Made by a program: the position numbers and the translations under genes | From: Patescibacteria group bacterium | GTDB taxonomy: Bacteria > Patescibacteriota > Microgenomatia > UBA1400 > PJMF01 | NCBI GenBank assembly: GCA_018816485.1 | Contig: JAHIVL010000035.1 | Span: 1-6,036, forward strand | DNA: 6,036 nt | Direction of reading: 5' to 3' | The notes under the pieces: model-generated | What the model was told of the DNA's origin: nothing | Seen by the model: only the letters and a program-made list of their open reading frames with translations | Database searches by the model: none | Shown: one piece after another, positions 5,830 to 6,036 of the stretch | Layout of the letters: each line of letters opens with the position of its first letter | How positions within the stretch are numbered: the first letter of the stretch is position 1

Positions 5830-5859
5830 CTCGCCTCGCTAAAGCGAAAGCGAAGCGGG
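5830..5859. repeat. 30-bp imperfect palindromic insert in the transposase frame
   Basis: The arms CTCGCCTCGCT (5830-5840) and AGCGAAGCGGG (5849-5859) pair at 10 of 11 positions, counting one G-T wobble, around an 8-base loop. The insert is GC-rich in an AT-rich setting and contains iterated AGCGAA units. Removing exactly these 30 bases joins the codons for 'FRW' to 'QKSFH' and restores the expected transposase motif. This defines the insert boundaries from sequence alone, within the usual one-base ambiguity. Confidence 0.7.
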
Positions 5860-5930
5860 CCATCGAAATTGAGGAAATAATTGTGTATTTCTTCCGTATT
5901 TTTTTATGAATAATTTACGATATTTCCCAA

Positions 5931-5964
5931 CATGAAGGCGCGAATACGTATTCGCGCCTTCATG
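5931..5964. repeat. Perfect 34-bp palindrome inside the transposase frame
   Basis: The two 17-base halves are exact reverse complements, centred on TACGTA, with GGCGCGAATACG as the core of the left arm. It is translated in frame as about 'THEGANTYSRLH'. A second small hairpin (ATGGGTT, loop TCAT, AACCCAT; 5962-5979) adjoins and overlaps it by three bases. GC-rich palindromes with a 'GGCGAAT...ATTCGCC' core are, from recollection, common dispersed repeats in environmental bacterial genomes. Confidence 0.85.
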
Positions 5965-6036
5965 GGTTTCATAACCCATAACTTTGTTTATATTGCGCGA
6001 TGTATTCATTTTCAAATTTTGTATGATTTTCGACAC

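Larger units (their letters stand above)
5797..6036 (-). pseudogene. REP-associated (IS200-like) tyrosine transposase, 3' part, disrupted
   Basis: The frame enters from the right edge and begins in mid-protein: 'SKIIQNLKMNTSRNINKVMG' resembles the 'SLK..TSR.IN' segment of REP-associated Y1 transposases. It then crosses a 34-bp palindrome and reaches 'QLFPQFRW', where the family continues '-Q-[KR]-S-[FY]-H-D'. Here Pro-Ala-Ser-Leu-Ser-Leu and a TAG stop (5839-5841) come from a 30-bp insert, after which the same frame resumes with 'QKSFH' (5815-5829). The frame then runs into the inverted repeat of the GIY-YIG segment and ends at TAA (5797-5799). The C-terminal part with the usual helix that follows is gone. 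The HUH residues would lie outside the window, so activity cannot be judged in full, but the stop and the lost end argue for an inactive gene. The GTG at 6036 is not its real start. Confidence 0.7.

Noticed and set aside
5482..5830. Target-site duplication around the GIY-YIG segment.
   Set aside because: Only a possible 2-bp AT match is seen outside the inverted repeats, which is no better than chance in AT-rich DNA.
6034..6036. GTG at the right edge as the start of a 65-residue protein.
   Set aside because: The sequence begins in the middle of a transposase segment, so the codon is an internal Val and the gene continues beyond the window.
1..6036. CRISPR array, tRNA or rRNA genes.
   Set aside because: No regularly spaced repeats and no tRNA- or rRNA-like stretches were noticed on either strand. 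The region is almost fully covered by coding frames.

Overview
This is a low-GC bacterial window (about one third G+C by eye) in which every supported gene reads on the minus strand. Stops TAA, TAG and TGA all appear to be used, so the standard bacterial code fits. A Patescibacteria (CPR)-like or similar environmental bacterium is my best guess. It rests on the short GIY-YIG protein with a '...GLKKRLINSI' tail, the REP-associated (IS200-like) transposase remnant, and the expanded 7TM sensor family. This is family recollection, not proof. Several genes have no visible Shine-Dalgarno site.

Layout in transcription order, from the right edge to the left: (1) 5797-6036 is the broken 3' part of a REP-associated tyrosine transposase gene. 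It carries a perfect 34-bp palindrome inside the coding frame and a 30-bp imperfect palindrome that brings in a stop codon exactly inside a conserved motif. (2) 5498-5816 is a solitary GIY-YIG nuclease gene flanked by 15-bp perfect inverted repeats, a candidate minimal mobile element that may also have cut off the end of the transposase. (3) 4007-5442 holds two stand-alone seven-helix membrane proteins resembling the N-terminal sensor region of histidine kinases. A 36-residue membrane mini-ORF sits between them, and the spacers are only a few bases. A strong hairpin-plus-U-run terminator follows at 3858-3919. (4) 1826-3821 is an overlapping three-gene unit: coaC (phosphopantothenoylcysteine decarboxylase), a transglutaminase-like Cys-His-Asp protein, and coaB (phosphopantothenate-cysteine ligase, closest by eye to the separate streptococcal type). 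(5) 1-1800 is a large sensor protein (7TM region, two more membrane segments, GAF, coiled coil, second GAF) that runs off the left edge before its output domain.

CoaB and CoaC catalyse consecutive steps of coenzyme A synthesis and are usually one fused protein. Here they are separate and a protease/transglutaminase-fold gene sits between them with overlapping reading frames, so the three are almost certainly translated together. The three 7TM proteins are paralogous by eye: one carries signalling domains and two do not. The right end looks like a hot spot for small palindromic and inverted-repeat elements.
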